From an uncultured Alphaproteobacteria bacterium (lineage in GTDB: Bacteria > Pseudomonadota > Alphaproteobacteria > Caulobacterales > Caulobacteraceae): a stretch of DNA of 64,000 bases. Both the position numbers and the translations under genes were made by a program. The first letter of the stretch is position 1; each line of letters starts with the position of its first letter. Shown here piece by piece: positions 49,588 to 58,230 of the stretch. Below the pieces are notes generated by a model. It did no database searches and was not told the DNA's origin. It saw only the letters and a list, made by a program, of their open reading frames with translations. The stretch is from NCBI GenBank assembly GCA_903860975.1, contig CAIOSI010000027.1, forward strand, positions 1-64,000, read 5' to 3'.

Positions 49588-50792
49588 CCCGGACCTCCAG
49601 CGACGAAGACTTCTTTGCCTCCATGGGCCTGCGACCCATCATCAACGCCGCGTCGCATGCCAGCCGGCTCGGCGGCACGCGGCTGGCGCGACCCGTCGTC
49701 GATGCGATGGTCGCCGCCTCCCAGACCTTCGTGCCGATCGCCGAGATGCAGGCGCGGGCGTCGGAGCTGATCACGGACTTCATGGGCGCCGAAGCCGGTT
49801 GGGTGGCCTCCGGCGCGGACGCTTGCCTGACGCTCGCCGCGGCCGCCTGCATGACCGGCGACAGCCTGGCGGCGATGGACCAGCTTCCCGATACGACGGG
49901 CCTGAAGAACGAGATCGTCGTGCACCGCGCGCACCGGATGGGGTTCGACCACGCGCTGCGCCTCACCGGCGCGCGCTTCGTCGAGTTCGGATATCTCACG
50001 CCCTCGAGCGGCGCGGGCGCCTATCGCTGGCAGATGGAAGCGGCCATTACCGAGAAGACCGCCGCCTGCTTCTACGTCGGCATGACCCTGGACTCGACGC
50101 TCGACTTCAAGACCTTCGTGGACATCTCGCATAGCCGCGGCGTGCCGGTGATCGTCGACGCCGCCCCGACTCAGGTCCCGCCTGAGAACTTCCGCCGCTG
50201 GATCGATCTCGGCGCCGACCTTGTCGCCTGCGCAGGCGGGAAATATGTCGGCGGGCCGGCGGCCACCGGCTTCCTGGCCGGGCGGCGCGATCTGGTGCGG
50301 GCCGCCGCGCTGCAGCAGCAGGACGCCTTCGTCCACCCGGAGGTCTACACCGAACCCTTTGGCGCCGCGGAGGGCCTGGCCGAGCCGCCCCACCAGGGGA
50401 TCGGCCGTGTGCTCAAGGTGGGACGCGAGGAGCTGGCGGGGCTGATGGCCGCGCTGAAGCTTTGCGGATCGCGCGACTACCCGGCGGAGCAAGGCGACAG
50501 GATCGCGCTTTCCCAACGCCTGGCCCGCGCGATCAACCAGCGGAATTTCGAGGCCGTGACGGTCAAGGCCGACGACCCCGTCAATGCGATCACCATCGTC
50601 TTTGGAACGGTCCAGCAAGCCGCCAAGACCGTGCGTGAACTGCAGGAGGGAAGCCCGCGCGTCTTCGTCCTCAACGCCCGGATCGGTCAGCGCGAGATCA
50701 TGGTGCTTCCGCATTGCGTCCTGCCCGGGGAGGTGGAGCCCCTCGAGAGCCGCTTGCTGCAATCCATCGCCGTGGCGGTGGCGGAGGCCTAG
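49584..50792 (+). CDS. SelA/DgaE-like PLP-dependent enzyme, cytoplasmic
   Basis: 402 residues, no signal peptide. It starts RPIINAASHASRLGGTRLA after a short N-terminus. Core motifs: GAEAGWVASGADACLTLAAA, IVDAAPTQVPP, and a PLP lysine in ACAGGKYVGGPAATGFLAG. This family includes D-glucosaminate-6-phosphate ammonia-lyase and other lyases of amino sugar acids or hydroxy amino acids. It lies between the peptide importer and the sugar lactonase, which suggests it handles an amino acid or amino-sugar acid released from the imported compound. A paralogue with a Tat-like signal lies at 38520. Confidence 0.8.
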   Translation: MTRTSSDEDFFASMGLRPIINAASHASRLGGTRLARPVVDAMVAASQTFVPIAEMQARASELITDFMGAEAGWVASGADACLTLAAAACMTGDSLAAMDQLPDTTGLKNEIVVHRAHRMGFDHALRLTGARFVEFGYLTPSSGAGAYRWQMEAAITEKTAACFYVGMTLDSTLDFKTFVDISHSRGVPVIVDAAPTQVPPENFRRWIDLGADLVACAGGKYVGGPAATGFLAGRRDLVRAAALQQQDAFVHPEVYTEPFGAAEGLAEPPHQGIGRVLKVGREELAGLMAALKLCGSRDYPAEQGDRIALSQRLARAINQRNFEAVTVKADDPVNAITIVFGTVQQAAKTVRELQEGSPRVFVLNARIGQREIMVLPHCVLPGEVEPLESRLLQSIAVAVAEA

Positions 50793-51632
50793 ATGCTCGA
50801 CGCCCATCAGCACTTCTGGGAAGTCGCCCGGGGCGACCACGAGTGGGTGTCGCCCGACTATCCCGCGCTCTTTGGCGACTTCGGGCCCAAGGAGCTCGCG
50901 CCCCTGATGACGGAGGCCGGCGTCACCCACACCGTCCTGGTCCAGGCCGCCGAGACGGAAGACGAGACCGACTATCTGCTGGGGATCGCGGACCGAACGG
51001 AGTTCATCCGAGGCGTCGTCGGCTGGCTGGATATGCTGGCGCCGAATTTTGGCGATCGGCTCGACCACTACCGCGCGAAGTCGAAGTGGGTCGGGCTGCG
51101 GCCGATGCTTCAGTCGCATGACCCGTCCCTGATCGCCGATCCGCGCTTCGGGCAGGCGCTAGAGCTGGTCGCGCAGCACAACGTCCCCTTCGACATCCTG
51201 ACCTTTCCGCGCCACCTGCCGGCGATGGTCGAGGCCCTGCGCGCCGCGCCCGGCGTGCACGGCATCGTCGACCACATCTCCAAGCCCGACATGACCGGCC
51301 CGCTCGACGCCGCATGGTGCGCGGGCATGGAAGCCCTTGCCGCGATGCCCGACATCCATTGCAAGATTTCCGGCCTGCCGACCGAGGCGGGCGCCGACTG
51401 GACCGCGGATCGTATCCGACCGTTCGTCGAATTCGTCGCCCGGGCCTTTGGCCCCGAGCGACTGGTCTTCGGATCCGACTGGCCGGTCTGCCGGCTCGCC
51501 GCGTCTTACGCCCAGGTCGTCGAATTGGCGAAGGACATCCTCGGCAATCTCTACGGGCCCGAGGACATGCGCGCGATCATGGAGACCAATGGCGTGGCGT
51601 TCTATCGGCTCAACGCGGCGGGCGCGCGATGA
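50793..51632 (+). CDS. Amidohydrolase-family lactonase (L-fucono/L-rhamnono-lactonase type)
   Basis: 279 residues, amidohydrolase-2 family. Metal site DAHQHFWE at the N-terminus, WVGLRPMLQ, DHISKPD on a central strand, KISGLPTEA and VFGSDWPVCRL near the end. This is the standard set of L-fuconolactonase and L-rhamnono-gamma-lactonase. It starts directly after the PLP enzyme (no gap) and its stop overlaps the next start. The second lactonase of the window. Confidence 0.88.
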   Translation: MLDAHQHFWEVARGDHEWVSPDYPALFGDFGPKELAPLMTEAGVTHTVLVQAAETEDETDYLLGIADRTEFIRGVVGWLDMLAPNFGDRLDHYRAKSKWVGLRPMLQSHDPSLIADPRFGQALELVAQHNVPFDILTFPRHLPAMVEALRAAPGVHGIVDHISKPDMTGPLDAAWCAGMEALAAMPDIHCKISGLPTEAGADWTADRIRPFVEFVARAFGPERLVFGSDWPVCRLAASYAQVVELAKDILGNLYGPEDMRAIMETNGVAFYRLNAAGAR

Positions 51633-52741
51633 GCCGGATCAACTACCTCACCCGCATCGAATTCGGTGAAGGCGAGATCGCGCGCTTGCCGGAATTCCTG
51701 GCGGGCCTCGGCGTGAAGCGGCCCCTGATCGCCACTGACAAAGGACTGGTCGCCAGTGGGCTGGTGGCCCGCGTCGGCGGTCTGATCGGACCGGGCGCCG
51801 TCGTCTTCGACGAGACGCCGGCCAACCCCACCGAAGAGGCCGTCGTCGCGGCGAAGCGGCTCTACGACGACGCCGGATGCGACGGGATCGTCGGCCTGGG
51901 CGGCGGGTCGTCTATGGACCTGGCCAAGGCCGTCCGCCTTCTGACGGGCCACGACGGGCCGCTGGAACACTACGCCGCCATCGCCGGCGGCGTCGGTCGG
52001 ATCCATGGCGACATCTGCCCCCTGATCGCCGTGCCCACCACCTCGGGCACCGGCTCGGAGGTCGGGCGCGCCGCGGTCATCGTCACGGCCGGTGGGCGCA
52101 AGCTCGGCATCATCTCCGACTTCATGTTCCCGAGCCTGGCGCTGTGCGATCCCGAGCTCACCTACGGTCTGCCGCCGCCGCTCACCGCGGCCACCGGCAT
52201 GGACGCCATCGCCCATTGCCTGGAGACCTTCATGGCGCCGGCCTTCAATCCGCCGGCGGAGGCGATCGCGCTGCATGGGCTGAGCTGCGGGTTCGGCGCC
52301 ATCCGGGCCGCCGTCGCCGACGGTGCGGACCGCACCGCCCGCCGCGAGATGATGGTGGCCGCGCTCGAGGGGGCGCTGGCATTCCAGAAGGGACTGGGCA
52401 CCGTCCACGCGCTCTCCCATCCGCTGGGCGCCATCCGTGAGCCCATCCTGCACCACGGCACGCTGAACGCCGTCCTGATGCCGGCGGTGCTGCGCTTCAA
52501 CCGCGACGCCATCGGGCCGAAGTGGGACGAACTCGCCCGGCGTCTGGGCGGCGCGCCCGACCAGGTGATCGCATCGCTGAACGCCGAGATCGGCATGCCT
52601 TCAGGCCTCCGCGCGATGGGGGTGACCGAGGCGATGATGGAGGCGGTGTCGCATGCGGCGCTTGAGGACCATTGCCACCTGACCAACCCGCGCCTCGCGA
52701 GTCGGAGCGACTACCTGGGGATACTGATGGACGCCGCATAG
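51629..52741 (+). CDS. Iron-containing alcohol dehydrogenase
   Basis: 370 residues, group III Fe-ADH: cofactor motif GGGSSMDLAKAV, PTTSGTGSEVG, and metal ligands in DAIAHCLE and HALSHPLGA followed by HHGTLNAVLMP. Substrates could be lactaldehyde (to propanediol), a short hydroxy-aldehyde or a hydroxy acid formed in deoxysugar breakdown. The start overlaps the lactonase stop, so it is part of the same pathway operon. Confidence 0.88.
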   Translation: MSRINYLTRIEFGEGEIARLPEFLAGLGVKRPLIATDKGLVASGLVARVGGLIGPGAVVFDETPANPTEEAVVAAKRLYDDAGCDGIVGLGGGSSMDLAKAVRLLTGHDGPLEHYAAIAGGVGRIHGDICPLIAVPTTSGTGSEVGRAAVIVTAGGRKLGIISDFMFPSLALCDPELTYGLPPPLTAATGMDAIAHCLETFMAPAFNPPAEAIALHGLSCGFGAIRAAVADGADRTARREMMVAALEGALAFQKGLGTVHALSHPLGAIREPILHHGTLNAVLMPAVLRFNRDAIGPKWDELARRLGGAPDQVIASLNAEIGMPSGLRAMGVTEAMMEAVSHAALEDHCHLTNPRLASRSDYLGILMDAA

Positions 52742-52766
52742 CCGATCGCGGCCAAGGGGAAGCACG

Positions 52767-53096
52767 ATGCAGAGAATGGGCATGGTCCTGGGCGTGAAGC
52801 CCGAGGGGATCGCGGAATACAAGCGCCTGCACGCCGAGGTCTGGCCGGACTTCCTGGCGCTGCTCTCCGATCACGGCATCACCAACTACAGCATCTTCCT
52901 GCGGGAGCCCGAGAACCTGCTGTTCGGGTATTGGGAGTACGTCGGCAGCGGTTTCGACGCCGACATGGGGATCATGGCCGCCAGCCCGCTGACCGAGCAG
53001 TGGAACCTGCTCTGCATGCCCCTGCAGCAGCCGCTGGCGAGCATCAAACCAGGGGAATGGTGGGCCCCGATGGAGGGCGTTTTCCACCTCGACTGA
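52767..53096 (+). CDS. rhaM: L-rhamnose mutarotase
   Basis: 109 residues with the RhaM motif set: MGMVLGVKPEGIAEYKRLHA (catalytic His about 22), VWPDFLALL, NYSIFLREPENLLFGYWEY, and a tryptophan-rich C-terminus (WWAPMEGVFHLD). It interconverts L-rhamnose anomers. It lies 25 bp behind the alcohol dehydrogenase gene. A second family member follows. Confidence 0.92.
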   Translation: MQRMGMVLGVKPEGIAEYKRLHAEVWPDFLALLSDHGITNYSIFLREPENLLFGYWEYVGSGFDADMGIMAASPLTEQWNLLCMPLQQPLASIKPGEWWAPMEGVFHLD

Positions 53097-53138
53097 GCCG
53101 TCACATGCCCAACGACATCGAAAGGGAAGGGAACACCA

Positions 53139-53453
53139 ATGGCGCACTACGCATGGATCCTCGAGGTCCGTCCGGGCTACGAGGAGGAATACAAGAAGCG
53201 GCACGACGAGATCTGGCCGGAGCTGTCGCAGGACATCCGCGCCGCCGGCATGCTGAACTACTCGATCTTCCGCTACGGGCTGACGCTGTTCGGCTATTTC
53301 GAGGCCGAGGACCTGGACGCCACCCTCGCCACACTTTCAAAGAGCGACGCCAACCGGCGCTGGGGCGAATACATGGCGCCGATCATGAAGTCCGAAATCG
53401 ACACCTCCCGGAATTTCCCCTTCCTGCTGCCGCTGCAATGGCATCAGGACTGA
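53139..53453 (+). CDS. L-rhamnose mutarotase-family protein, second copy
   Basis: 104 residues: WILEVRPGYEEEYKKRHDEI, WPEL, NYSIFRYGLTLFGYFE, RRWGEYMAPIM. The catalytic His (KRHDE) is kept, but the C-terminal tryptophan-rich motif differs from the first copy, and the two share only moderate similarity. A RhaM-like protein acts on L-fucose in C. jejuni, so this copy may serve another deoxyhexose. Last gene of the operon. Confidence 0.88.
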   Translation: MAHYAWILEVRPGYEEEYKKRHDEIWPELSQDIRAAGMLNYSIFRYGLTLFGYFEAEDLDATLATLSKSDANRRWGEYMAPIMKSEIDTSRNFPFLLPLQWHQD

Positions 53454-53478
53454 TCGGGGATTTCCGTCTCGATAAGAA

Positions 53479-53511
53479 GCCCGGCCGCCCGATCAGGTCG
53501 GACGGCCGGGC
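53479..53511. terminator. Hairpin between convergent operons
   Basis: GCCCGGCCG (53479-53487) and CGGCCGGGC (53503-53511), a perfect 9-bp stem with a 15-base loop, between the rhaM-like gene and the convergent GDSL hydrolase. There is no strong T run; it probably acts in both directions. Confidence 0.5.
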
Positions 53512-53550
53512 AGGTCTCGGCCAGGGGAGGAAGGCCGAGGGAGGCTTGGC

Positions 53551-54738
53551 CTAGCGGAACAGCTTCAGGTCGACCGCCTCGCCCATGACGCGGTAGCCGG
53601 CGTCGCTGGGGTGCAGCCAGTCCCCGGACTGCCATTCGGCCTTCATGGTCAGCGGGTCCGCCGGGTCACGGATCGCGGCGTCCAAGTCGATGAAGCCGTC
53701 CGCCTCCTTGTTCGAGCGGATCCAGGCGTTGATCGCGTCGCGGGTCTTGTAGGGCTCGACCGGATGGCTCCCCGGCCCGCCGAAGGGCAAGATCGTCGCC
53801 AGGATGACCTTGACGCCGTGGGCCTGCGCCCGGGCGATCATCTGCCGGTAGCCCGCGATCATCTGGGCCGCTGTAGGCCCACCTCGTCCGGCGATGTCGT
53901 TGACCCCCTCCAGCACGATGAGATGGGTCGCGCCCGGGATCGCGAGCACATCGCGGTCGAAGCGGCTGAGCGCACCTTCGCCCTGATAGGCGAGGTAGCC
54001 GTTGGAGAGTACGCGGTTGCCGCTGATGCCGGCGTTGACCACGGCGGCCTTGCCCTTCAGCCGCTCCGCCAGCACATCGGGCCAGCGCCGGTTGGCGTCC
54101 ACGGTCGAGCCGTGGCCGTCGGTGATGGAATCGCCGAATGCGACGATCACCGGCTGGGTGGCCGCGCCCTCCACCTCCACCGCGGTAAGGTAAGGCCGGA
54201 AGGTCGTGGTCGAGACCGGCGCAAAGGCGCCGCTCGTGTGGTCGCCCGGCGGCGAGAGCTGCACGGTCCCGAGGCCCAGCGGATGGCAGGTGCAGAGGCC
54301 GGCGTCGCCGGGCAGGTAGATGGCGACCCTCAGGCTCGCCATCGGCGCGGTCGCCAGGTCCACCGGATCGGAGACCAGCGGCGCATGTGGCAGGATCGTC
54401 GCCTTGCCCTCGCCGGCGAAGGTCACCACGCGGTCCGGGCCGGCCCTGCCGTCAGGGCCGATGACCGCGATCCGCACCGCGCCGATGTCCAGCGCCTTGG
54501 CGCCGTACTCATTGGAGAGGCGCAGACGCAGCCGGTGGCCGGCGGCGGTCAACCGCACGGTCTGGACAAGGGTCTGGTCCTTAAAGCTGGGCGTCGGGTT
54601 GAGGTTCGCCGGCGCGCCCGGCGGCGGCACGAAGGACGGCGTCGGCGGCGCGGCCCAGGTCGCGATCCAGGGCGCGGGGGCCGCGGCCGCCGGGGCGGCG
54701 AGCAAGAGCGCGGCCAGCGCCGCGGCGAATATCCACAT
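53551..54738 (-). CDS. SGNH/GDSL-family esterase, exported
   Basis: 395 residues from the ATG giving MWIFAAALAALLLAAPAAAA, a clear signal peptide; a much longer in-frame extension overlaps the upstream gene and is rejected. SGNH blocks: VAFGDSITDGHGS (nucleophile Ser), GISGNRVLS (Gly), LEGVNDI (Asn) and DWLHPSDAGY (catalytic Asp/His). Proteins of this group deacylate polysaccharides or other esters outside the cytoplasm. It lies four bases after the serine hydrolase gene, in the same operon. Confidence 0.9.
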   Translation of the reverse strand: MWIFAAALAALLLAAPAAAAPAPWIATWAAPPTPSFVPPPGAPANLNPTPSFKDQTLVQTVRLTAAGHRLRLRLSNEYGAKALDIGAVRIAVIGPDGRAGPDRVVTFAGEGKATILPHAPLVSDPVDLATAPMASLRVAIYLPGDAGLCTCHPLGLGTVQLSPPGDHTSGAFAPVSTTTFRPYLTAVEVEGAATQPVIVAFGDSITDGHGSTVDANRRWPDVLAERLKGKAAVVNAGISGNRVLSNGYLAYQGEGALSRFDRDVLAIPGATHLIVLEGVNDIAGRGGPTAAQMIAGYRQMIARAQAHGVKVILATILPFGGPGSHPVEPYKTRDAINAWIRSNKEADGFIDLDAAIRDPADPLTMKAEWQSGDWLHPSDAGYRVMGEAVDLKLFR

Positions 54739-54742
54739 GGCC

Positions 54743-56416
54743 CTAGGCGAACGCCACCCGCCAGCCGGGCGAACCGTTGTTGAGGATCCGCTGCGGGCGG
54801 CCGAAGAAGGGGGTGTCGAAACGGACCCGCTCCGGCGACCAGTCCGGGCCGGCGCGATAGTCGCCGTTGCCGATTGGGACCAGCTTCTCGCGGTTGCCGC
54901 GCCATAGCGCCCCGTCGCGCGCATAGATCCGCGTCCCGTCGTAGCGGCCGGCCAGCAGCGCGAGTTCGGGCGAGGCCTTCGGCTTGTAGCTCGCGGCGGG
55001 ATTGGCGGCGTATTCGACATCGCCGGCCCAGGCGCGCACGGCCTTGCCGCCCTCGACCTCGAAGAGGAGGCCGGTGATCTGGAACTCGGCGGCCTCGCAG
55101 GCGAACATGCCGCCGGCGGCGTCCTGCATCCGGCTGTCCGCGCCGCGATGGCGCAGGGTGAGTGTGTCGGCGCCCGGGATGACCTCGATCTTGTCGCCAT
55201 TGGCCGCAGTGTAGACACCCGCGTAGAGCTTCGGGTTCTCGACCACCGGACGCGGCGGCCGGGGCGCGGGCGGCGGTGCGCCGGCGTTCAGCGACCGCAG
55301 CAGATTGCAGGCGTGGAGGGAGACGTCCTTCGGGCGGTAGTTGGAGGCCGCATAGCCGATGTTGGTCGAGACGAAGGCCGCGACGCCGGCTTCGGGATCG
55401 ACGTGCAGCGAGGACACCACCGAGACCATGCCGCCGGTGTGGTGGAAGTAGCTCCGCCCATCGATCGGGTAGTGGCCGATGCCGTTGCCGTAGGTCACGC
55501 CCTTGCCGTCGGCCGGCGCGTCCGCGGGATTGGACAGGAACTTCACCGCGCTCGCGTCGCTGATGACGTCCGAGCCCTTGCCCTGGGCGAGCGCGAGCAG
55601 GAAGCGCAGGAACTTCGCCATGTCGGCGGCGGTCGCCGCGTTGGAGCCGGCGGCGTTGTCGACGTCGCCCCAGGCCGCCGGCGCGACCGGACTTGGCCGC
55701 AGGGTCATGCGGTCGGTGACATAGGGCAGGTAGCCCACTGGATAGCGGTGACGGTCGGTGTTGCGGATCGCGCCGACGGAATCCTTCATGCCGAGCTTGT
55801 CGAACACGCGCGCCTTGACCGCGTCTTCGAAGGGCCGGCCGTCATGTTCGGCGATGATCAGGCCCAGCAGGGCGTAGCCGATGTTGCAGTAGTTCCAGTG
55901 GGTTCCCGGCGTGTAGCTGGACCACAGGCCGCCCAGCTCCGAGACATAGGGCGCGATGTTCGGCATGCCGGAGGTGTGGTTGAGCAGGTGCTGCAGGCGG
56001 ATGCCTTCGCCGTTCGTCACCTTGATGCCGGGCAGGGCCTTGAGGAACGGCGTGTCGGGCGAGAGCTTGCCCTCGTCGAACATCGACCACAGCGTCAGCG
56101 CCACCATCATCTTGGTGATCGAGCCGACCTGCCACAGGTGGTCGGGCCCGACCGGGATCTTCTTGTCGATGTCGGCCCAGCCGGTCCGGACATAGCCCGT
56201 GAAGCCCTGCCGATCGACCACGGCGATGGTCATCCCCGGCAGACCCCAGTTGGCACGGTGCTGCTCCGCGTAGGCCTCAAGGGCCTTGAGCATCGCGTCG
56301 TGGCCGGCCCCGCCGCCCGACCTGTTCGTCGCGGCGAGGGCGGGGCCCGCGTCCGTCGCCAAGGCGGCGGCCAGGGTGGCCGTCACGCCGATCATGTTTC
56401 TACGACTGATGGACAA
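54743..56416 (-). CDS. Beta-lactamase-fold serine hydrolase, exported
   Basis: 557 residues. N-terminus MSISRRNMIGVTATLAAALA has twin Arg and a hydrophobic core, so Tat export is possible. Active-site motifs of class C/PBP-type hydrolases: SxxK as GSITKM, YxN as YCNIG, and HTGG in place of KTG. A C-terminal domain of about 170 residues (after 390) is beta-rich. Such enzymes are esterases or D-amino-acid peptidases, which fits the peptide theme. Preceded by a perfect LacI-type palindrome. Confidence 0.88.
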   Translation of the reverse strand: MSISRRNMIGVTATLAAALATDAGPALAATNRSGGGAGHDAMLKALEAYAEQHRANWGLPGMTIAVVDRQGFTGYVRTGWADIDKKIPVGPDHLWQVGSITKMMVALTLWSMFDEGKLSPDTPFLKALPGIKVTNGEGIRLQHLLNHTSGMPNIAPYVSELGGLWSSYTPGTHWNYCNIGYALLGLIIAEHDGRPFEDAVKARVFDKLGMKDSVGAIRNTDRHRYPVGYLPYVTDRMTLRPSPVAPAAWGDVDNAAGSNAATAADMAKFLRFLLALAQGKGSDVISDASAVKFLSNPADAPADGKGVTYGNGIGHYPIDGRSYFHHTGGMVSVVSSLHVDPEAGVAAFVSTNIGYAASNYRPKDVSLHACNLLRSLNAGAPPPAPRPPRPVVENPKLYAGVYTAANGDKIEVIPGADTLTLRHRGADSRMQDAAGGMFACEAAEFQITGLLFEVEGGKAVRAWAGDVEYAANPAASYKPKASPELALLAGRYDGTRIYARDGALWRGNREKLVPIGNGDYRAGPDWSPERVRFDTPFFGRPQRILNNGSPGWRVAFA

Positions 56417-56489
56417 CTCGCCGCCCCCCTTCGAAAGGTTCGCAATGAGGCCCCGACCAGGTCGGCGGAGTGCCCCGCGCTGCTGCCTC

Positions 56490-56503
56490 TGGAAACGTTT
56501 CCA
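56490..56503. promoter_or_regulatory. LacI-type operator, perfect TGGAAACGTTTCCA
   Basis: Perfect palindrome 74 bp upstream of the serine hydrolase start (minus), in the 180-bp gap before the next gene, whose 3' end faces it. Confidence 0.82.
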
Positions 56504-56596
56504 CTTTCGGAAGGCGGACGTCCGATGTCAAGAGCGAGCTGCCGGGCTTGCCAAGGGTCGCCGTCAGGGCTGCGGGCCGAAGCTGTAGCTGGCGGC

Positions 56597-58036
56597 CTAT
56601 CCCGGGATCGCGGCCGACTGCGCCTGGGCGACGTACTGTTCGACCCGGTAGGGCAGGATCACGCCGTCCTTCAGCGCGCGCGCGGCGGCCGCCTTCACGC
56701 GGTTCACATAGTCCTGATGGCTCGGATAGAGGCGTCTCAACTGGTCGGCGGTGAACGGGAAGGTCTGTCCCAGCCACGGCGAGTCCTTCGAGCTTCCGAG
56801 GGTCTGTGCGATGGGGACGTCCATCTCGGGCAGACGCACGCCGCCCACCGCATTGCCGTACTGGTCCCGTTTGATCGCCGCTGAGGCATCTGCGTTTTCG
56901 AACTCGATCCTGGGCTGGATCGGCGGCGGCGCGCCGCCGTTGATCCAGCGGTGAACATGGCGGATCGCAGCGTCGCAGGTTGGGACCCACAGGACGTCGC
57001 TGGTGTGAAGCGGCGGCCCGTCGTCGGCGATGCTGACGCCGTCGCGATCTGTGATGCGCTTGATCCGCGCTTCCTGTTCCGTGCCGCCGTGGGAGGCCCC
57101 GGCGATTTCCCAGTAGCGGAACCTGTCGGTGTCGGGTTGCCGCACGGCCCGGTAGGCGGTGACCTCGGTCTCAGAATTCAGCCCGAAGACCTTGGCGGAC
57201 AGGTCGTCCCGGATCTTCGTCTGCGGCGCGGACAAGGCGGCCGAAGTCTTGGCCGAGGCGTCCACCCAGGGCGCCGAGCGGCCGGCGAACACCAGGGGCA
57301 TCAGCGCATCGAAGACGTTCTCGGTCTTCTGGACGCCGTTGATGTAGCTGACCAGGCGATAGCCGGACTGGGACGCGCCGATCGCGATCAGCTTGCGGAC
57401 CTTGAGGCCACCCATCGGATCCACCTTGCCGGTCCGGTGCGGCCCGACCGCGCGCGCGCCTTGGGTGAAGATGTCGTAGGAGAGAGAGTCCCCGGCAATC
57501 GAAAGCCTTCCGTAGCGCGCGGGATCCCATTGCACCAAGCCCCTGCCGGGCGGCAGCGGCGGGTGTAGCGCAGGGTCGTAACCGTGGACGCCGACGCGTT
57601 GGGCGGACACCGACACCCAGGCCAACCCGGCCTCGTACAGGCCCCTGGAATCCGCGCAGGCGATGTCATACCCAGCGCTGACGTTGATCCATTCGACGAG
57701 GACCGTCCCGTTGAATTTCGCGGGGTCGACAGGGCGGCGGACCAGCAGCCGCGTGCGATAGGGTTTCGCGCCGGCCTCCGCGACCTTGAAGCGGCCATCC
57801 GCCGGAATCTCCCCGACCAGGGCAAAGGCGCTGGCCACACCCTCCATGAAGTATTCTTCCTCGACGTAGCCGACGGCCGAGATGTCGCCGAGGTAGGCGG
57901 AAAACGGCCGGCCGTGCGCGCCGCCGGTGATCGGGCCGGTGACCCCGGGGCCGGACCCCGCCGGAACGGCGCCGCCGCTGGTCGCGCTCATCGCCACCGC
58001 GGCCGTACCTGCGATGATCTCGCGCCTGGAATTCAT
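56597..58036 (-). CDS. Alpha/beta hydrolase domain protein, exported, large
   Basis: 480 residues from the ATG giving MNSRREIIAGTAAVAMSATS, with GGGAGTGAG about ten bases upstream; an earlier start runs through the operator. RR and a hydrophobic stretch suggest Tat-type export. Family features: FNGTVLVEWINVSAGYD, GLAWVSVSAQRVGVHGYD, IGASQSGYRLVSYIN (nucleophile Ser), WEIAGASHGG (His). The group is known as an alpha/beta hydrolase domain of unclear substrate. It is divergent from the aldo/keto reductase gene with a perfect LacI-type palindrome between them. Confidence 0.82.
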   Translation of the reverse strand: MNSRREIIAGTAAVAMSATSGGAVPAGSGPGVTGPITGGAHGRPFSAYLGDISAVGYVEEEYFMEGVASAFALVGEIPADGRFKVAEAGAKPYRTRLLVRRPVDPAKFNGTVLVEWINVSAGYDIACADSRGLYEAGLAWVSVSAQRVGVHGYDPALHPPLPPGRGLVQWDPARYGRLSIAGDSLSYDIFTQGARAVGPHRTGKVDPMGGLKVRKLIAIGASQSGYRLVSYINGVQKTENVFDALMPLVFAGRSAPWVDASAKTSAALSAPQTKIRDDLSAKVFGLNSETEVTAYRAVRQPDTDRFRYWEIAGASHGGTEQEARIKRITDRDGVSIADDGPPLHTSDVLWVPTCDAAIRHVHRWINGGAPPPIQPRIEFENADASAAIKRDQYGNAVGGVRLPEMDVPIAQTLGSSKDSPWLGQTFPFTADQLRRLYPSHQDYVNRVKAAAARALKDGVILPYRVEQYVAQAQSAAIPG

Positions 58037-58137
58037 CGGACTCACTCCCGGCTGAGGTTGGGCGTGGGCGAGGGGGCGTCGATAAGGTATCCGGCAGGGG
58101 GCTCGCGCCTTGACAGGAGGCGACATTGCGCCAAATC

Positions 58138-58151
58138 TGGAAACGTTTCCA
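58138..58151. promoter_or_regulatory. LacI-type operator, perfect TGGAAACGTTTCCA
   Basis: Perfect palindrome between the alpha/beta hydrolase (minus, about 100 bp) and the aldo/keto reductase (plus, about 80 bp); it can control both. Confidence 0.83.
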
Positions 58152-58230
58152 TACGTGACGGTAACCTCTGGCCTGGGAGCCCGCAACGTGAATGTATCGA
58201 GGCGCGCCAGACCTTCGAGCGAGGCCTCCC

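Noticed and set aside
55148-56884. Plus-strand frame of 578 codons opposite the serine hydrolase
   Set aside because: Antisense shadow crossing the operator and the end of another gene.
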